Origin: Oxynema aestuarii AP17
GTDB lineage: Bacteria > Cyanobacteriota > Cyanobacteriia > Cyanobacteriales > Laspinemataceae
DNA length: 64,000 nt
Reading direction: 5' to 3'
NCBI RefSeq assembly: GCF_012295525.1
Contig: NZ_CP051167.1
Coordinates: 4,261,501-4,325,500, forward strand
Part shown: positions 36,101 to 47,368 of the stretch, one piece after another
How positions within the stretch are numbered: the first letter of the stretch is position 1
Layout: the number at the start of each line of letters is the position of its first letter
The notes under the pieces: model-generated
Database searches by the model: none
What the model was told of the DNA's origin: nothing
Seen by the model: the letters and a program-made list of their open reading frames with translations, nothing else
Position numbers and translations under genes: made by a program

Positions 36101-36191
36101 CCTTTCAACTTTCGATGCTATGAGTCTGGGGATTGAGTTTAATAGTTTGGCATTTTTGAGTGAAGTCAGCCAAGTTCTCAACAAGTTTTAG
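33162..36191 (+). CDS. Large protein of unknown function (1009 residues)
   Basis: No family was recognised. The start is GTG at 33162 (MTNQFREEDNPLVPLDYGD). The protein is soluble-looking with mixed alpha/beta content, without signal peptide or membrane helix. The last third has a Rossmann-like pattern with strands KKLAIVVVSSRESDAMF, GYQHIVYIAQTPYSSTLHI and LTIYPVFFDKYYVRK. No P-loop or nuclease motif was found. It stands alone between a methyltransferase (divergent) and a 2TM-domain gene (convergent). Codon use and HIP1 density look native. Confidence 0.75.
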   Translation: MTNQFREEDNPLVPLDYGDILSKLDRLLRDRNPFKVSKKRNKLLANFDAIAAELARQSCQNPLHFNRGVKVATVNFSPGFQRQFPQLINKIQASLKKHLNSLLLDEENLAELVAKFSTDLDSFQELLKLDKTTYKVTEFSDNFEKQSLTIDTDLPGSSSIFKFHKLTITVSQTERFREEVEEAVMNYIGNQNNLDSDEIEELQDIFQSSMRNPASDFNNLQRLVDQESLGKLKREACLLYLEHLLENIHTNQQHVDVIYLRDLIRRLRAIEDYVNDPNKADSDYEVNYAGVAVNYKDFFSRAEAFDSLPIIPLIEGHLGENTDSERGEVEFIFGLKLKLNHPVQAYGKKSVFEYNIDLLNPQSEIHRNNLDDPDRSEAFARKVLYRFFLYYCVFASRLDPSASDYNPDAELEYNAIASFTEKVLPILQGSDETAKQKLFKNTLRGFKKYKVNEKIDRLKNLLKRSIARQSILPAFNRPVYIRLSKGVLQPNIERMFNHIFFQEVVSNNPKQALRYISIVKAGLETDALSCLPARIKIEDLRYFRSPFQEQFNWEYVTSGISTLPVLWRPDTRPCDNFYQNNLKNVPWIIFAYDPMHLKDNLTTPESVFLYKFAWTILAYLSLDIILEYLVSKSFVPQIRLHEGNENNPVVAEKFMANLSKTLAHLFSKNMRSNSQGFRIHTLNQYTATNGLSSLYSVLPKVFSKTSSTREQVAEADRLKKLAIVVVSSRESDAMFRHETRQNRIANLIGEAIGVERSPDGRIRVERLQTFAGKETVRQLYVTPKVLMDTIAHLYADGYQHIVYIAQTPYSSTLHITRTNTDDELYFMSGQLIQYLKQNLDNLTIYPVFFDKYYVRKSQDRGVKSSWAIEDTQELTRLWDDPRQQAVVFFNLLTGSIVGKSNLDNDRFYNGAISYSTLLNIYRGVLDDRNIRQGLIYDGPLKQQILESMALLHFSRFEKNTQRSFKLDPYQTIIGEKSCSALSTFDAMSLGIEFNSLAFLSEVSQVLNKF

Positions 36192-36217
36192 CGCGATCGC
36201 GCGATCGCGCCGACGAA

Positions 36218-36700
36218 TTATAAAGACTCGCGTTCGGGGTTGAGAAATCTCGAAATAGTATTCCCCAACGATTGACCGATTTGCTGTTTGAGGCGCCAAG
36301 CAGAAAACGCTCTTTCGTACTCTTCGCCTTCGAGGGCGTAGGTTTTCCACCCTTTGAGGGCTAAGAAGACCCCCCAAAGTCCGGCGACCCAGAACACCCA
36401 AGAAAGGGTGTGGGCGGTGAGTAAATTGAGGACGACTAAAAACGAGTTGACAATCGCGTATTTAATCGCACTCTGTTTAAATTTAGAGCGTCGAAACTGG
36501 TCGAACGCTTGGCGATCGCGGTTTTCGCCTTGCAGACCCAACCACTGCTGTTCGGCGAGGTGAAGGTTGCTCTCAGAAATCCCCAACTCGTGGGCCATTT
36601 CCAGGAGACGATCGCGGGAAAATTCGCCTCCATCCGCTTGTTGGGCGAGGGCGAGTTGCAAAATTTGCTGGACGTCTTCTTGAGAATAAGAATGGGGCAT
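36218..36700 (-). CDS. 2TM-domain protein
   Basis: About 160 residues from MPHSYSQEDVQQILQLALAQ. A helical N-terminal part resembling the short HTH-like segment of cyanobacterial 2TM proteins (RDRLLEMAHELGISESNLHL) is followed by two membrane helices (YAIVNSFLVVLNLLTAH and LSWVFWVAGLWGVFLALKG) and a basic tail. Function unknown. Confidence 0.75.
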   Translation of the reverse strand: MPHSYSQEDVQQILQLALAQQADGGEFSRDRLLEMAHELGISESNLHLAEQQWLGLQGENRDRQAFDQFRRSKFKQSAIKYAIVNSFLVVLNLLTAHTLSWVFWVAGLWGVFLALKGWKTYALEGEEYERAFSAWRLKQQIGQSLGNTISRFLNPERESL

Positions 36701-37304
36701 ATTCAATCAGATCCGGCGATCGAAACGAAGGAAAACGGGGAACGCCGATGGGTTCTCCACAATTATTTTAGCGAACGGCATGGGGAAGCGTACCGACGAT
36801 CGCCTTACGGTCAACACCCCTTATTGTAAGCAGTCAACCGGGGAATCGGCTGAGATCGGATCGCAAGTCAGGGGTGAATTATTCCCGGTTAGAGAGAAAA
36901 GTTGAACGATGAGAACCGACGATCGAGAGTTTGGTTTTCCCGAGTTCTAAAGCTTCTGCAAGCCTTGACGAGTTGGCAACTTCTCGCAAAAATACTGCAA
37001 AATATAAAGTAACGGCCTGTTTGACTTCACGGCGGGCGATCGCATACGGGAATCCACCCCCGATTCAGGCAAAACCGCTAGGGTGAGAAGCAGGTTTCGC
37101 CTGACTCCGGTCACTTTTTCGGGTATGAATTAATGTAAAAAAGTTTTGAACTGCGATCGTGCCGTTTACAATTCTTCTAACCTTTGTAGCTGCGAACCGA
37201 GATCGGTAATAGCCAACTCTTTTGCTCAAAATAGCGTCTGGGTTTTAACAAGCTAATCGCTCTTATAAACATTTCCAAAATTTTAGGAATCGTCAACCAT
37301 AATT
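36701..37304. other. Long intergenic region, no gene recognised
   Basis: 604 bp upstream of the CBS-histidine kinase gene. No open frame with coding character, tRNA, or clear repeat was found. It should contain promoters for both flanking, divergent genes. Confidence 0.4.
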
Positions 37305-39662
37305 ATGCTACTCAACGACCGACTCTTTTATGCCTCAGCCTTGGACTACGCGATCGACCGCTACCCGATTGTGGTGGGGCCCGACGCATCCTTAGAACAA
37401 GTCCTGGCGCTGATGAGCCAAGTGAGAAGTAGCTGTCCGCTTCCCGAAAAAGCCGTAGCGCCCAACGGGCCGATGTTGCCGTCAATTCGGGCCAGTTGCG
37501 TTTTAGTGATGGAAGCGGCACCTACCGTCAGCGAACAACTCGCCCACCTGCACGTCACCGGGGCGATCGCCACCGTTTCCACGGCGATTTGTCCGCAAAA
37601 ATTGGGCATTTTTACCGAACGGGATATCGTGCGACTGACGGCGGCGGGGGTCAACTTCAAACACGTCAAAGTTGCCGAAGTCATGAGTGCCCCGGCGATT
37701 ACCGTCCAACAGTCCGAGACCCACGATATGTTTGCGGTCTTATCCCTATTTCGGCAGCACAGAATTCGCCACCTGCCGATGTTGGATAAAAATAATCATT
37801 TAATAGGAATTGTCACCCCAGAAACGATTCGGGCGGCCCTGCAACCCGTCAACTTATTAACGAAACTGCGCTACGTCAAAGATGTCATGAGTCGGGACGT
37901 CGTCCACGCCCCGGAAAATGCTTGCGCCTTGCATTTAGCCGAACTGATGAACCGCGAACAAGTCAGTTGCGTAGTCATTACCCGCGATACCCGCGATCGC
38001 CAGACCCCGGCGATCTCGATGCCCGTCGGAATCGTCACCGAACGGGATATCGTTCAATTCCAAGCCTTAGAACTCGATTTAAAAAACCTGCAGGCGAAAG
38101 ACGTCATGAGTTCGCCCCTATTCGACCTCAGCCCCGAAGATTCCCTCTGGTTCGCCCACGAACAGATGCAAACCCACAACGTGCGGCGCTTGGTCGTCTC
38201 CGGGAAACAAGGGGAATTACTCGGAATCGTCTCTCAAACCAGCTTGCTGCACGCCTTGCGGCCCACGGAAATGTACGGCTTGATCGAAGCCTTGCAGCAA
38301 GTCGTCGAAGACCGGACTAAAGAACTGACCGTCGCCAACGAACAACTGCAAAAAGAAGTCGAAGAGCGATCGCGCGCCGAAGTGGCGTTACAAGAAGCCC
38401 ACGACAACTTACAACAACTCGTCGCCGAACGCACCGCCGAACTCGAAGCCGCCAACGCCAAACTCAAACAAGATATCCGAGAACGCCAGCGCGTCGAAGC
38501 CGCCTTGCGCCAGTCGGAAGCGCGCTTGCGCCAGCAGACCAAAGAACTCGAAGCGGCCCTCGAAGAACTCCAACAAACCCAATTCCAACTCATTCAAGCC
38601 GAAAAAATGTCCAGTCTCGGACAATTGGTGGCGGGGGTGGCCCACGAAATTAACAATCCGGTGAATTTTATTTATGGCAATCTCGCCCACGCCACGGAAT
38701 ACATTCGCGACTTGCTCAAATTAGTCAAACTGTACCAACGCGAATATACCAACCCGTCGGCACAGATCGAACGAGTCAGCGAAGAAATCGACCTCGATTT
38801 TTTAATGGGGGATTTGCCCAAATTAGTTTCGTCGATGCAAATTGGTTCCGAACGGATTCGTCAAATCGTCTTGAGTTTGCGAAATTTCTCGCGGTTGGAC
38901 GAAGCGGAAATGAAGTGCGTGGATCTGCACGAAGGACTCGACAGTACCTTGCTGATTTTGCAGCATCGACTGAAAGCGAAAGGGAACGGGCCGGAAATCG
39001 AAATTATTAAAGAATATGGGGATTTGCCTTTAGTGGAATGCTATCCCGGACCGCTCAATCAAGTGTTTATGAATATTTTGAGTAATGCGATCGACGCCCT
39101 GGAACTGGCCGCCGCCGAGGGGGAGCTAGAGAGGGGCGAATCTCCTGGGGAGACGCACTGGCAACGCCCATCGTCGCAACCCGCCGCCCCGGGAGAGGAG
39201 AATACACGACGACAACCCCAGGGAAATAGTCCTTGTATTCGGATTTGTACCTCATTTATTCGCGAAAGTAGCGAACCGCGATCGCCGCACCTGCGTCCGT
39301 CCTCGGGGGGTGGGGAAGACAAGGGGGCGATCGCCCCTTACGACGCCCAACGCACCGTTGGCAGCCCGGTGCCCTACGTGGCGATCCGGATTGCCGATAA
39401 CGGTCCGGGAATGAGCGAAACCACCCGCAAACGCTTATTCGAGCCGTTTTTCACCACCAAACCCGTCGGTAAAGGGACGGGTTTGGGCCTGTCGATTGGC
39501 TATCAAATCGTCGTCGAACGGCATGGCGGACGCTTGCAATGTCTTTCGACCCCCGGACAGGGAACCGAATTCACGATCGAAATTCCGATCCAGCAGCAGT
39601 ACGGCAACTTACCGCGCTTGCAAACGCCGACGGGGTTGGGAATGCGTCACAAACATTCTTGA
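37305..39662 (+). CDS. CBS-domain sensor histidine kinase
   Basis: 785 residues. Two pairs of CBS domains (about 1-340; repeated [12 protein letters not shown] and VMSxP motifs), a coiled coil (about 345-430), a HisKA H-box [20 protein letters not shown] near residue 435, and an HATPase domain with [12 protein letters not shown] and [16 protein letters not shown] domains often bind adenine nucleotides, so the kinase may sense energy charge. Between the N box and G1 box there is an extra low-complexity segment of about 80 residues rich in Ser, Pro and Gly that looks like an in-frame repeat insertion. No response regulator is adjacent. Confidence 0.88.
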   Translation: MLLNDRLFYASALDYAIDRYPIVVGPDASLEQVLALMSQVRSSCPLPEKAVAPNGPMLPSIRASCVLVMEAAPTVSEQLAHLHVTGAIATVSTAICPQKLGIFTERDIVRLTAAGVNFKHVKVAEVMSAPAITVQQSETHDMFAVLSLFRQHRIRHLPMLDKNNHLIGIVTPETIRAALQPVNLLTKLRYVKDVMSRDVVHAPENACALHLAELMNREQVSCVVITRDTRDRQTPAISMPVGIVTERDIVQFQALELDLKNLQAKDVMSSPLFDLSPEDSLWFAHEQMQTHNVRRLVVSGKQGELLGIVSQTSLLHALRPTEMYGLIEALQQVVEDRTKELTVANEQLQKEVEERSRAEVALQEAHDNLQQLVAERTAELEAANAKLKQDIRERQRVEAALRQSEARLRQQTKELEAALEELQQTQFQLIQAEKMSSLGQLVAGVAHEINNPVNFIYGNLAHATEYIRDLLKLVKLYQREYTNPSAQIERVSEEIDLDFLMGDLPKLVSSMQIGSERIRQIVLSLRNFSRLDEAEMKCVDLHEGLDSTLLILQHRLKAKGNGPEIEIIKEYGDLPLVECYPGPLNQVFMNILSNAIDALELAAAEGELERGESPGETHWQRPSSQPAAPGEENTRRQPQGNSPCIRICTSFIRESSEPRSPHLRPSSGGGEDKGAIAPYDAQRTVGSPVPYVAIRIADNGPGMSETTRKRLFEPFFTTKPVGKGTGLGLSIGYQIVVERHGGRLQCLSTPGQGTEFTIEIPIQQQYGNLPRLQTPTGLGMRHKHS

Positions 39663-39670
39663 ACAATTGA

Positions 39671-41080
<1,410 letters not shown>

Positions 41081-41222
41081 AATACATGCCCGTTCGGACG
41101 GGGCGGTGGAAGGGTCGAAACGGGGCGATCGCGCCAGCCATTCGGCGATCGCGATTCGGCGAGCTCTCCCCAACCGACTAGAATAAACAAACAGAAGTAT
41201 ATAAGTTTTCATTTATTTATCT

Positions 41223-42311
41223 ATGTCGGTTTTGGCAGCGATCGCAGTTCTGGCAGTTCTGATCTTCGTCCACGAACTCGGCCACTTCATGGCCGCCCGC
41301 CTTCAAGGGATTCACGTCAATCGCTTCTCGATTGGCTTCGGGCCGATCCTGTGGAAGTACCAAGGCCCGGAAACCGAGTACGCCCTACGCGGCTTTCCAT
41401 TGGGAGGATTTGTCGGCTTTCCCGACGACGACCCCGAAAGTACAATTCCCCCGGACGACCCCAACTTATTGCGAAATCGTCCGATTCTGGATCGGGCGAT
41501 CGTCATCAGCGCCGGAGTGATCGCTAATTTAATCTTTGCCTACTTTCTCCTCGTCGGCCAAGTCGCCACCGTCGGGGTTCAAGACATCAACTACGAACCC
41601 GGCGTCTTAATTGCCGATGTCGTGACGGACAACTCCGCCGCCGAACGGGCGGGGTTGGAAGCGGAAGATATCATTCTCGCCGCCGCCGGACGGGATTTAG
41701 GGCGATCGCCCAAAGCCATTCAAGCCTTTAAAAAGGCGATCGAAACCCACCCCCAACAAACCATCCAACTGCAAGTCCAACGGGAAGAGCAAATTTTAAC
41801 CCTCGACATTACCCCCGACCGCAGTGAGGACGGTCAGGGCATTATCGGCGTGCGCCTCGCCCCCAACGGCAAGATCGTGCGGCGTCGGGCCGATAATTTA
41901 TTCGGCGCCTTAGCCTCCGGGGCCGCCGAATTTCAGGAAATCTCCGTACTCACCGCCCAAGGATTCGCCCAATTGATTCGCAATTTCAGCGAAACCGCCG
42001 ACCAAGTCTCCGGTCCGGTGGCAATTGTCGCCATTGGCGCCGATATCGCCAAATCCGATGCGGGAAACTTGTTCCGCTTTGCGGCATTAATTAGTATCAA
42101 CCTGGCGATTATCAATATTCTGCCCCTTCCAGCCCTCGATGGCGGTCAGTTGGCGTTTCTGGCGATCGAAGGGGTTCGGGGTAAACCCTTACCCACCCAC
42201 ATTCAAGATGGGGTCATGCAAACCGGATTGATGTTGTTATTGGGTTTGGGGATCTTCCTGATTATTCGCGATACCGCCCAATTGGATTGGGTGCAGAAGT
42301 TGTTGGAATAG
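41223..42311 (+). CDS. rseP: Site-2 intramembrane metalloprotease RseP
   Basis: 362 residues. Zinc-binding HELGHF lies at residues 17-22 in the first membrane helix, a PDZ domain in the middle (GVLIADVVTDNSAAERAGLE), and the second metal site LPLPALDGGQL near the C-terminus. It cuts membrane-bound anti-sigma factors and signal remnants. Follows serS on the same strand with a gap of 142 bp. Confidence 0.95.
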   Translation: MSVLAAIAVLAVLIFVHELGHFMAARLQGIHVNRFSIGFGPILWKYQGPETEYALRGFPLGGFVGFPDDDPESTIPPDDPNLLRNRPILDRAIVISAGVIANLIFAYFLLVGQVATVGVQDINYEPGVLIADVVTDNSAAERAGLEAEDIILAAAGRDLGRSPKAIQAFKKAIETHPQQTIQLQVQREEQILTLDITPDRSEDGQGIIGVRLAPNGKIVRRRADNLFGALASGAAEFQEISVLTAQGFAQLIRNFSETADQVSGPVAIVAIGADIAKSDAGNLFRFAALISINLAIINILPLPALDGGQLAFLAIEGVRGKPLPTHIQDGVMQTGLMLLLGLGIFLIIRDTAQLDWVQKLLE

Positions 42312-42452
42312 GGCGATCGAGTGGGGGTCAGAAGTGGGCGAAATCCCGCCTCACTCCCCATACTCCACTGCTGTTGACAGTCCCCGACCTCAAGGTACGG
42401 GGATTCTCACTTCATCGGGAGTCCGACGACTTTACCCTCTGCGAGCTTCGTC

Positions 42453-43106
42453 ATGAACATCACTCACAAACTTTCGAGCAAAAAACAGCGCGCCTTAGAA
42501 ATTCTGATTCGGCTCAAGCGCGAATATCCCCAAGTGTGTTGTACCCTCAATTACGAGACTCCGGTACAGTTGCTCGTCGCTACGATGTTGTCGGCGCAAT
42601 GTACGGACGATCGCGTCAACCAAGTGACCCCGGCTCTCTTTGCCCGCTTTCCCGATGCCGAGGCCCTGGCGGGGGCGGAGTTGGGCGAGTTGGAAACCTT
42701 GGTGCGATCGACGGGATTTTATCGCAATAAAGCCAAGAATATTCGAGGGGCTTGTCGGGCGATCGCCGAAAAATTTAACGGAGAAGTTCCCAAACGCATG
42801 GAACTGCTGCTCGAATTGCCCGGAGTGGCCCGCAAAACCGCGAATGTGGTCCTCGCCAACGCCTACGGAATCAATCAAGGGGTGACCGTCGATACCCACG
42901 TCAAACGGCTCAGCAAGCGCTTGGGACTGACCGAACAGAGCGATCCGGTCAAAGTCGAGCGGGATTTGATTCGCTTAGTGCCTCAAGAAGATTGGGAAAA
43001 TTGGTCGATCCGGCTGATCTACCACGGGCGGGCGGTGTGTAAGGCGCGCCAGCCCGAGTGTGGGCGCTGTTTGCTGGCAGATTTATGTCCGGCGGCAGAG
43101 ATTTAA
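42453..43106 (+). CDS. nth: Endonuclease III, DNA glycosylase/AP lyase
   Basis: 217 residues. The helix-hairpin-helix LLELPGVARKTANVVL carries the catalytic Lys, the conserved Asp is in GVTVDTHVKRLSKRLG, and four Cys (CKARQPECGRCLLADLC) bind the 4Fe-4S cluster. It removes oxidised pyrimidines in base excision repair. Confidence 0.97.
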   Translation: MNITHKLSSKKQRALEILIRLKREYPQVCCTLNYETPVQLLVATMLSAQCTDDRVNQVTPALFARFPDAEALAGAELGELETLVRSTGFYRNKAKNIRGACRAIAEKFNGEVPKRMELLLELPGVARKTANVVLANAYGINQGVTVDTHVKRLSKRLGLTEQSDPVKVERDLIRLVPQEDWENWSIRLIYHGRAVCKARQPECGRCLLADLCPAAEI

Positions 43107-43183
43107 CCCGGTTGACCCCCTCGTCTTTTCGGCGCGATCGGATATGATGGAAGATGCTGTCTTTTTTTACACTGGGACAAAGT

Positions 43184-43486
43184 ATGGCTAAAAAGTCGAT
43201 GATCGAGCGCGAGAAAAAGCGCGAACGTCTGATCGAGAAGTATGCCGAAAAGCGTGCCGAACTCAAAGAACAGTTCGCTAAAGCGGAAACGGCGGCGGAG
43301 AAAATGGAGATCCACCGCAAGTTACAACGGCTGCCGCGCAGCAGCTCCCGCACGCGCCACCGCAATCGTTGTTGGATGACGGGTCGTCCGAGAGGCTACT
43401 ATCGCGATTTCGGTCTGTCTCGCAATGCGATTCGCGAAATGGCTCACGAAGGGCTGTTACCCGGCGTGGTCAAGTCGAGCTGGTAA
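43184..43486 (+). CDS. rpsN: 30S ribosomal protein S14
   Basis: 100 residues from [20 protein letters not shown], ending in [22 protein letters not shown]. It is the long form without the zinc-binding cysteines, as usual in cyanobacteria. The ATG at 43184 is preferred over an in-frame upstream start. Followed by a hairpin at 43521-43545. Confidence 0.97.
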   Translation: MAKKSMIEREKKRERLIEKYAEKRAELKEQFAKAETAAEKMEIHRKLQRLPRSSSRTRHRNRCWMTGRPRGYYRDFGLSRNAIREMAHEGLLPGVVKSSW

Positions 43487-43520
43487 GCCTGTTGGAAGAG
43501 GGTTAGGCGTGGAGGATGTA

Positions 43521-43545
43521 GGCTGAAGCTGGTATAATTTCAGCC
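43521..43545 (+). terminator. Hairpin downstream of rpsN
   Basis: GGCTGAA (43521-43527) pairs with TTCAGCC (43539-43545), followed by the pyrimidine-rich TTCCTCTTCTC. A plausible terminator of rpsN. Confidence 0.5.
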
Positions 43546-43584
43546 TTCCTCTTCTCGTGAGTGGCTCGTGTTAGCGGGGTGAGC

Positions 43585-43914
43585 TTACTGACCGCAACAA
43601 CGGTCGATCCCTAAACTGTCGAGCAGCAGATCGCTCACGGCGTTGGCGATCGCAAATTCGCCGTAAAAACTTCTCGAAAAGTCAAACCCCTCCATTTCCG
43701 TGACGATCGCGATCACGAGGGAGCCTAAGTCGTTTTGACCCTCCATGCGCTGACGCACGAAGATTTGCGATGCTCGCTGGGCGATCTCTTCGTTGATCGG
43801 TTCGGGGAGGAATTCGCGATCGAGCCACTGATGTAAAGCAGCTTTTAACCATTCGCCTTCCTGAGCGGGGTTTTCGGCAGGAGGTAAGGCGATCGGTTGA
43901 ATCGGTTCGGCCAT
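43585..43914 (-). CDS. Small conserved-looking hypothetical protein
   Basis: 109 residues, MAEPIQPIALPPAENPAQEG at the start and two Cys in GIDRCCGQ at the end. Soluble and helical, no motif recognised. Convergent with rpsN and divergent from aat. Coding character is good (HIP1-containing, acidic and balanced), but the function is unknown. Confidence 0.65.
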   Translation of the reverse strand: MAEPIQPIALPPAENPAQEGEWLKAALHQWLDREFLPEPINEEIAQRASQIFVRQRMEGQNDLGSLVIAIVTEMEGFDFSRSFYGEFAIANAVSDLLLDSLGIDRCCGQ

Positions 43915-44052
43915 CGACTCTATGAGGTGACTTCAGGATTTTTTCGATCCTACAGCATATCTCGCCGAACGGGCAGTGGGTCTGAGTTTTTGCCCTCTGG
44001 GGCGATCGCCACTCCCGCAAACCGCATTCGATCCAATCTGACGGCGCCATTG

Positions 44053-44634
44053 ATGGAGTTCGACATACCTGCAATTATTCGGGGATATGCCCGGGGCTAT
44101 TTTCTGATGGCTAACGATCCCGATGGAGAGTTAGCCTGGTACACGAGTAACGCCCGAGCGTTGGTTCCCCTAGACGATCGCTTTCGCTATCCGAAATCGT
44201 TACGACGAGTGCTCAATCAAGAGCGCTTCGCGACGGCGATCGATCGCGACTTCCGGGGAGCGATCGAAGGCTGCGCCGATCGCGAGACGACGTGGATTTG
44301 CGACGATCTCAAGGAAATTTACTGGCAATTACACCAACACGGGTGGGCCCACAGTTTTGAAACCTGGCAGGGCGATCGTCTCGCCGGAGGGATTTTAGGT
44401 TTAGCGATCGGCGGCGCCTTTATCGGCGAATCGATGTTTTTCAAGATCCCGGACGGGTCGAAAGTGGCGATGGTCAAATTGGTGGAACATTTGCGATCGC
44501 GCGGGTTTGTCTTATTCGACGCCCAAATGAACAACCCCCACCTCGAACGGTTTGGGGCGTACACGATCGCCGCCGAGGAATACGACGACTTGCTCGCCCG
44601 GGCGATCGCCACCCAATGCAGTTTTCTCCCTTAA
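44053..44634 (+). CDS. aat: Leucyl/phenylalanyl-tRNA-protein transferase
   Basis: 193 residues from MEFDIPAIIRGYARGYFLMA; the ATG at 44053 is preferred because the preceding in-frame residues are not family-like. The core motifs AHSFETW, GGILGLAIGGAFIGESMFF and LFDAQMNNPHLERFGA are present. It adds Leu or Phe to proteins with basic N-termini, marking them for ClpS-ClpAP degradation. Confidence 0.93.
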   Translation: MEFDIPAIIRGYARGYFLMANDPDGELAWYTSNARALVPLDDRFRYPKSLRRVLNQERFATAIDRDFRGAIEGCADRETTWICDDLKEIYWQLHQHGWAHSFETWQGDRLAGGILGLAIGGAFIGESMFFKIPDGSKVAMVKLVEHLRSRGFVLFDAQMNNPHLERFGAYTIAAEEYDDLLARAIATQCSFLP

Positions 44635-45485
44635 ATGTCGATTTTGCGCTCGCCCACCAGAGTCAAACTTTCCCACTCGCCGCGATCGCTATAACGGCGA
44701 ATCAAGCGCTGACGGTAATTCGGTCGCACCAACCAACCCGCCTCGATAAAAAACGACTGTCTGCGCTCTACCTTCACCGGGAAGGTCGCCGAAGCGCCCC
44801 CCGGTAACAGTAACACCGACGTCGGGCGAGAACCCCCCTCAAAGTGCAAGCGATCGCCCTCGATCGAGGCGATCGACTCGATTTGACCGTTTTGCAACCC
44901 GACGGTAAATGAAAGAGTTTGGCGGACTTGAGAGGGGGCGATCGCCTCCAACACCAACCTCGTTTGCATCACGTCGGCACTCCGCCAATCCGGATAAAGG
45001 GTTTGGGCCGTTCCTTCCCACGTTCCCAATAACTGCTCCAGCTTCAGAGGGGGACTCTCCACCGCCTCAGACCCCGCACGACTTTCGCGAATCAGGGTCA
45101 AATTTTTGAGGTGTCCTTCCGGCGCGAACAGTTCCACCAAACGCAGGCGGCGATTCTCGTCTACAAAGCCGAATTCAGCGCCAAATTCCGAAAACGGACC
45201 GAGTTGGATCGTCCCTTGAGAGAAAGCGCCGTCATCGAAAAAGAGGATATCGCGCCCGAACGATCGATATTCGCGCACCAGTTCGCTGACAGGTTCGTCC
45301 GCCCCCGGACGGGCGCCGGGAGCAAACCGTTGCAGGGTCAAACGGGCGCGCTCGTCGTTCTCCAAACCTTCGAGGAGGAGCAGGGTCGGCGTTTCGCTCA
45401 AGGCTTCCCCTTCCGGCGAAAATTGGGCGAACGATCCTTGCCATCGTCCGAGATTGTGCAGGAAATTATCCCATTGATTGCCCAT
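44631..45485 (-). CDS. DUF3598 family protein
   Basis: 284 residues, MGNQWDNFLHNLGRWQGSFA at the start and a lipocalin-like duplicated barrel (LGTWEGTAQTLYPDW begins the second half), as in the cyanobacterial DUF3598 family. The role is unknown, although relatives of the fold bind bilins or lipids. Overlaps the aat stop codon by 4 bp from the opposite strand. Confidence 0.8.
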   Translation of the reverse strand: MGNQWDNFLHNLGRWQGSFAQFSPEGEALSETPTLLLLEGLENDERARLTLQRFAPGARPGADEPVSELVREYRSFGRDILFFDDGAFSQGTIQLGPFSEFGAEFGFVDENRRLRLVELFAPEGHLKNLTLIRESRAGSEAVESPPLKLEQLLGTWEGTAQTLYPDWRSADVMQTRLVLEAIAPSQVRQTLSFTVGLQNGQIESIASIEGDRLHFEGGSRPTSVLLLPGGASATFPVKVERRQSFFIEAGWLVRPNYRQRLIRRYSDRGEWESLTLVGERKIDI

Positions 45486-45690
45486 GTGCTGGTGTTTTCT
45501 CCGATTTGATTCTAGCGATCGTCATCGATTGTAGGGGAGTTGAGGCGATCGGGGCAGGCGATCGTCTAAAATCTAGGAATATCAATTATTTTATATATAA
45601 ATTGAACGGGAGAAATGGGTATCGACCCGATCGCCCGCAAGGCGGCAATAATAAACTAAGGTCGCAAGTGGTATCGATTCGGAATTTTTG

Positions 45691-47265
45691 ATGAAACGCA
45701 GAACGGGCAAAGTTGTCGTGGGATTGTGGTTGGCAAGTTGGTGTGCGGGTCTGGCGATCGCCTGTAGCGGCGTCGCGCTGCCGACCCCCGCCCCCGCGAT
45801 CGCCCAAAATCCCCCAACCTCGACGACGACCGGGGAAGATCTCGAACCGTTTGTCCGACGGCCCGCCGACGGTCGCGAACCCCTGCGCGAACTGGTCCGC
45901 GAAGAGGTCGATCGCGCCTTTACCCGCAATACCAATCCCATTTACGCTTTACTCGTCGCCCTCGCCGTGTTGCCCGCAATCGCGGCGATCGGGGTGTGGC
46001 GAATCTTCGCCGACTTGCACCGTCAAGTGGAGCATTACAAAGCGGAAATCGAAAGCCTCAAAGCCGATACGCTGGTGCAACTGCAAAGCGCCATCCGGGA
46101 AGGACAGCAGTCCCTCGATCGCCTCGAACGCGCCAACGATCGTCCGGAAACTGCCCCCGGGTCGCCCTTGGGCAAAGGAACCCCCACGACCCTACAATCG
46201 CCACAGACGGCCCGATCGTCAACGCCGGAACCCTTGGAGGTTGCCGAAAAAGACCGAGAAGGAACGGCGATGGACTGGGTAAAACAGGGAAATCAACTGT
46301 TTTTCGAGGGTCGTTACGAAGCGGCGATCGCCGCTTACGACCGAGGGATCCAACTCAAAGGAGATTATCACCAAGCCTGGAGCAATCGCGGCAGTGCCTT
46401 ATTTCACCTGGAACAGTACGAAGCGGCGATCGCGGCGTATGACGAAGCCTTACGCATCAAGCCCAACTATGCGGAAGCTTGGCACAATCGCGGCGGGGCC
46501 TTGATGCAATTACAGCGCTATCTAGACGCGATCGCCTCCTACGAACGGGCGACGGATTTAAATAAAGAATATTTTGAAGCGTGGCACGATCGCGGCGTGG
46601 CCCTGGCGGCGGTGGAACAGTACGAAGAAGCGCTAATTTGCATCGATCGCGCCTTATTATTCAAACCGGATTATCCGCAAGCCTGGTACGATCGCGGCAA
46701 AACCCTCGCCCAACTCGGACGCCACGACGAAGCCAACTTTTGCTACGAACAAGCAATTCACTACCAGGCGGACTATCCGGAAGCCTGGGTCGAACGCGGT
46801 CGGGCGATGGTGGCGTTAAATCGCTATGAAGAGGCGATCGAATGCTATGACAAAGCCGTCGCGATCGATCCCGATGCTGCCGAAGCCTGGTATCTGCGCG
46901 GGGTGGCCCTGACCCATCTCAAGCGCTACGAAATCGCCATTCGCGCCTACAAACAAGCCTTAAAATTACAAGAAAACGACCCTCGAATTTGGGGAGATTT
47001 AGGCCAAGCCTTAGTAGAAACGGGGGTCTATCCCGAGGCGATCGCCGCTTACGATCGCGCCTTGCAACAGCAGCCGAAGGCGCCACATCTGCACTATGCT
47101 CTCGCTCGATTGTACGCCCGTCAGGGAAATGGCGCGTTGGCGATCGACTATTTAGAGCGGGCCATGGGTCTCGACCGGGAAGGTTTGCGATCGCTCGCCA
47201 CGGAAGATCCCTTTTTAGAACCGATCCGCCAAGACGAACGATTTTGGGAAATCCTCACCGGGTGA
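45691..47265 (+). CDS. Membrane-anchored TPR protein
   Basis: About 524 residues from ATG at 45691. An N-terminal signal or anchor (VVVGLWLASWCAGLAIACSG), then EVDRAFTRNTNPIYAL leading into a membrane helix (LLVALAVLPAIAAIGVWRIF), a linker, and about eight TPR units (AWYDRGKTLAQLGRHDEA type) to the end. The membrane part is shared with the next gene (EVDRAFTRAMSPLNTL), so the two are tandem paralogues. Confidence 0.85.
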   Translation: MKRRTGKVVVGLWLASWCAGLAIACSGVALPTPAPAIAQNPPTSTTTGEDLEPFVRRPADGREPLRELVREEVDRAFTRNTNPIYALLVALAVLPAIAAIGVWRIFADLHRQVEHYKAEIESLKADTLVQLQSAIREGQQSLDRLERANDRPETAPGSPLGKGTPTTLQSPQTARSSTPEPLEVAEKDREGTAMDWVKQGNQLFFEGRYEAAIAAYDRGIQLKGDYHQAWSNRGSALFHLEQYEAAIAAYDEALRIKPNYAEAWHNRGGALMQLQRYLDAIASYERATDLNKEYFEAWHDRGVALAAVEQYEEALICIDRALLFKPDYPQAWYDRGKTLAQLGRHDEANFCYEQAIHYQADYPEAWVERGRAMVALNRYEEAIECYDKAVAIDPDAAEAWYLRGVALTHLKRYEIAIRAYKQALKLQENDPRIWGDLGQALVETGVYPEAIAAYDRALQQQPKAPHLHYALARLYARQGNGALAIDYLERAMGLDREGLRSLATEDPFLEPIRQDERFWEILTG

Positions 47266-47368
47266 AAACGAGGGGCGATCGCCTCCCCGTCTTCCCAGAG
47301 GTTCCGAAAATCTTCTAGATTAATGGCAGACTTGTGAAATCGTCGATCTATCCACAGGTGAGATTTTC

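Noticed and set aside
36701-37304. Possible tRNA or small RNA gene in the long gap
   Set aside because: No cloverleaf-like arms or T-loop consensus were seen; similar scans of the other gaps also gave none.
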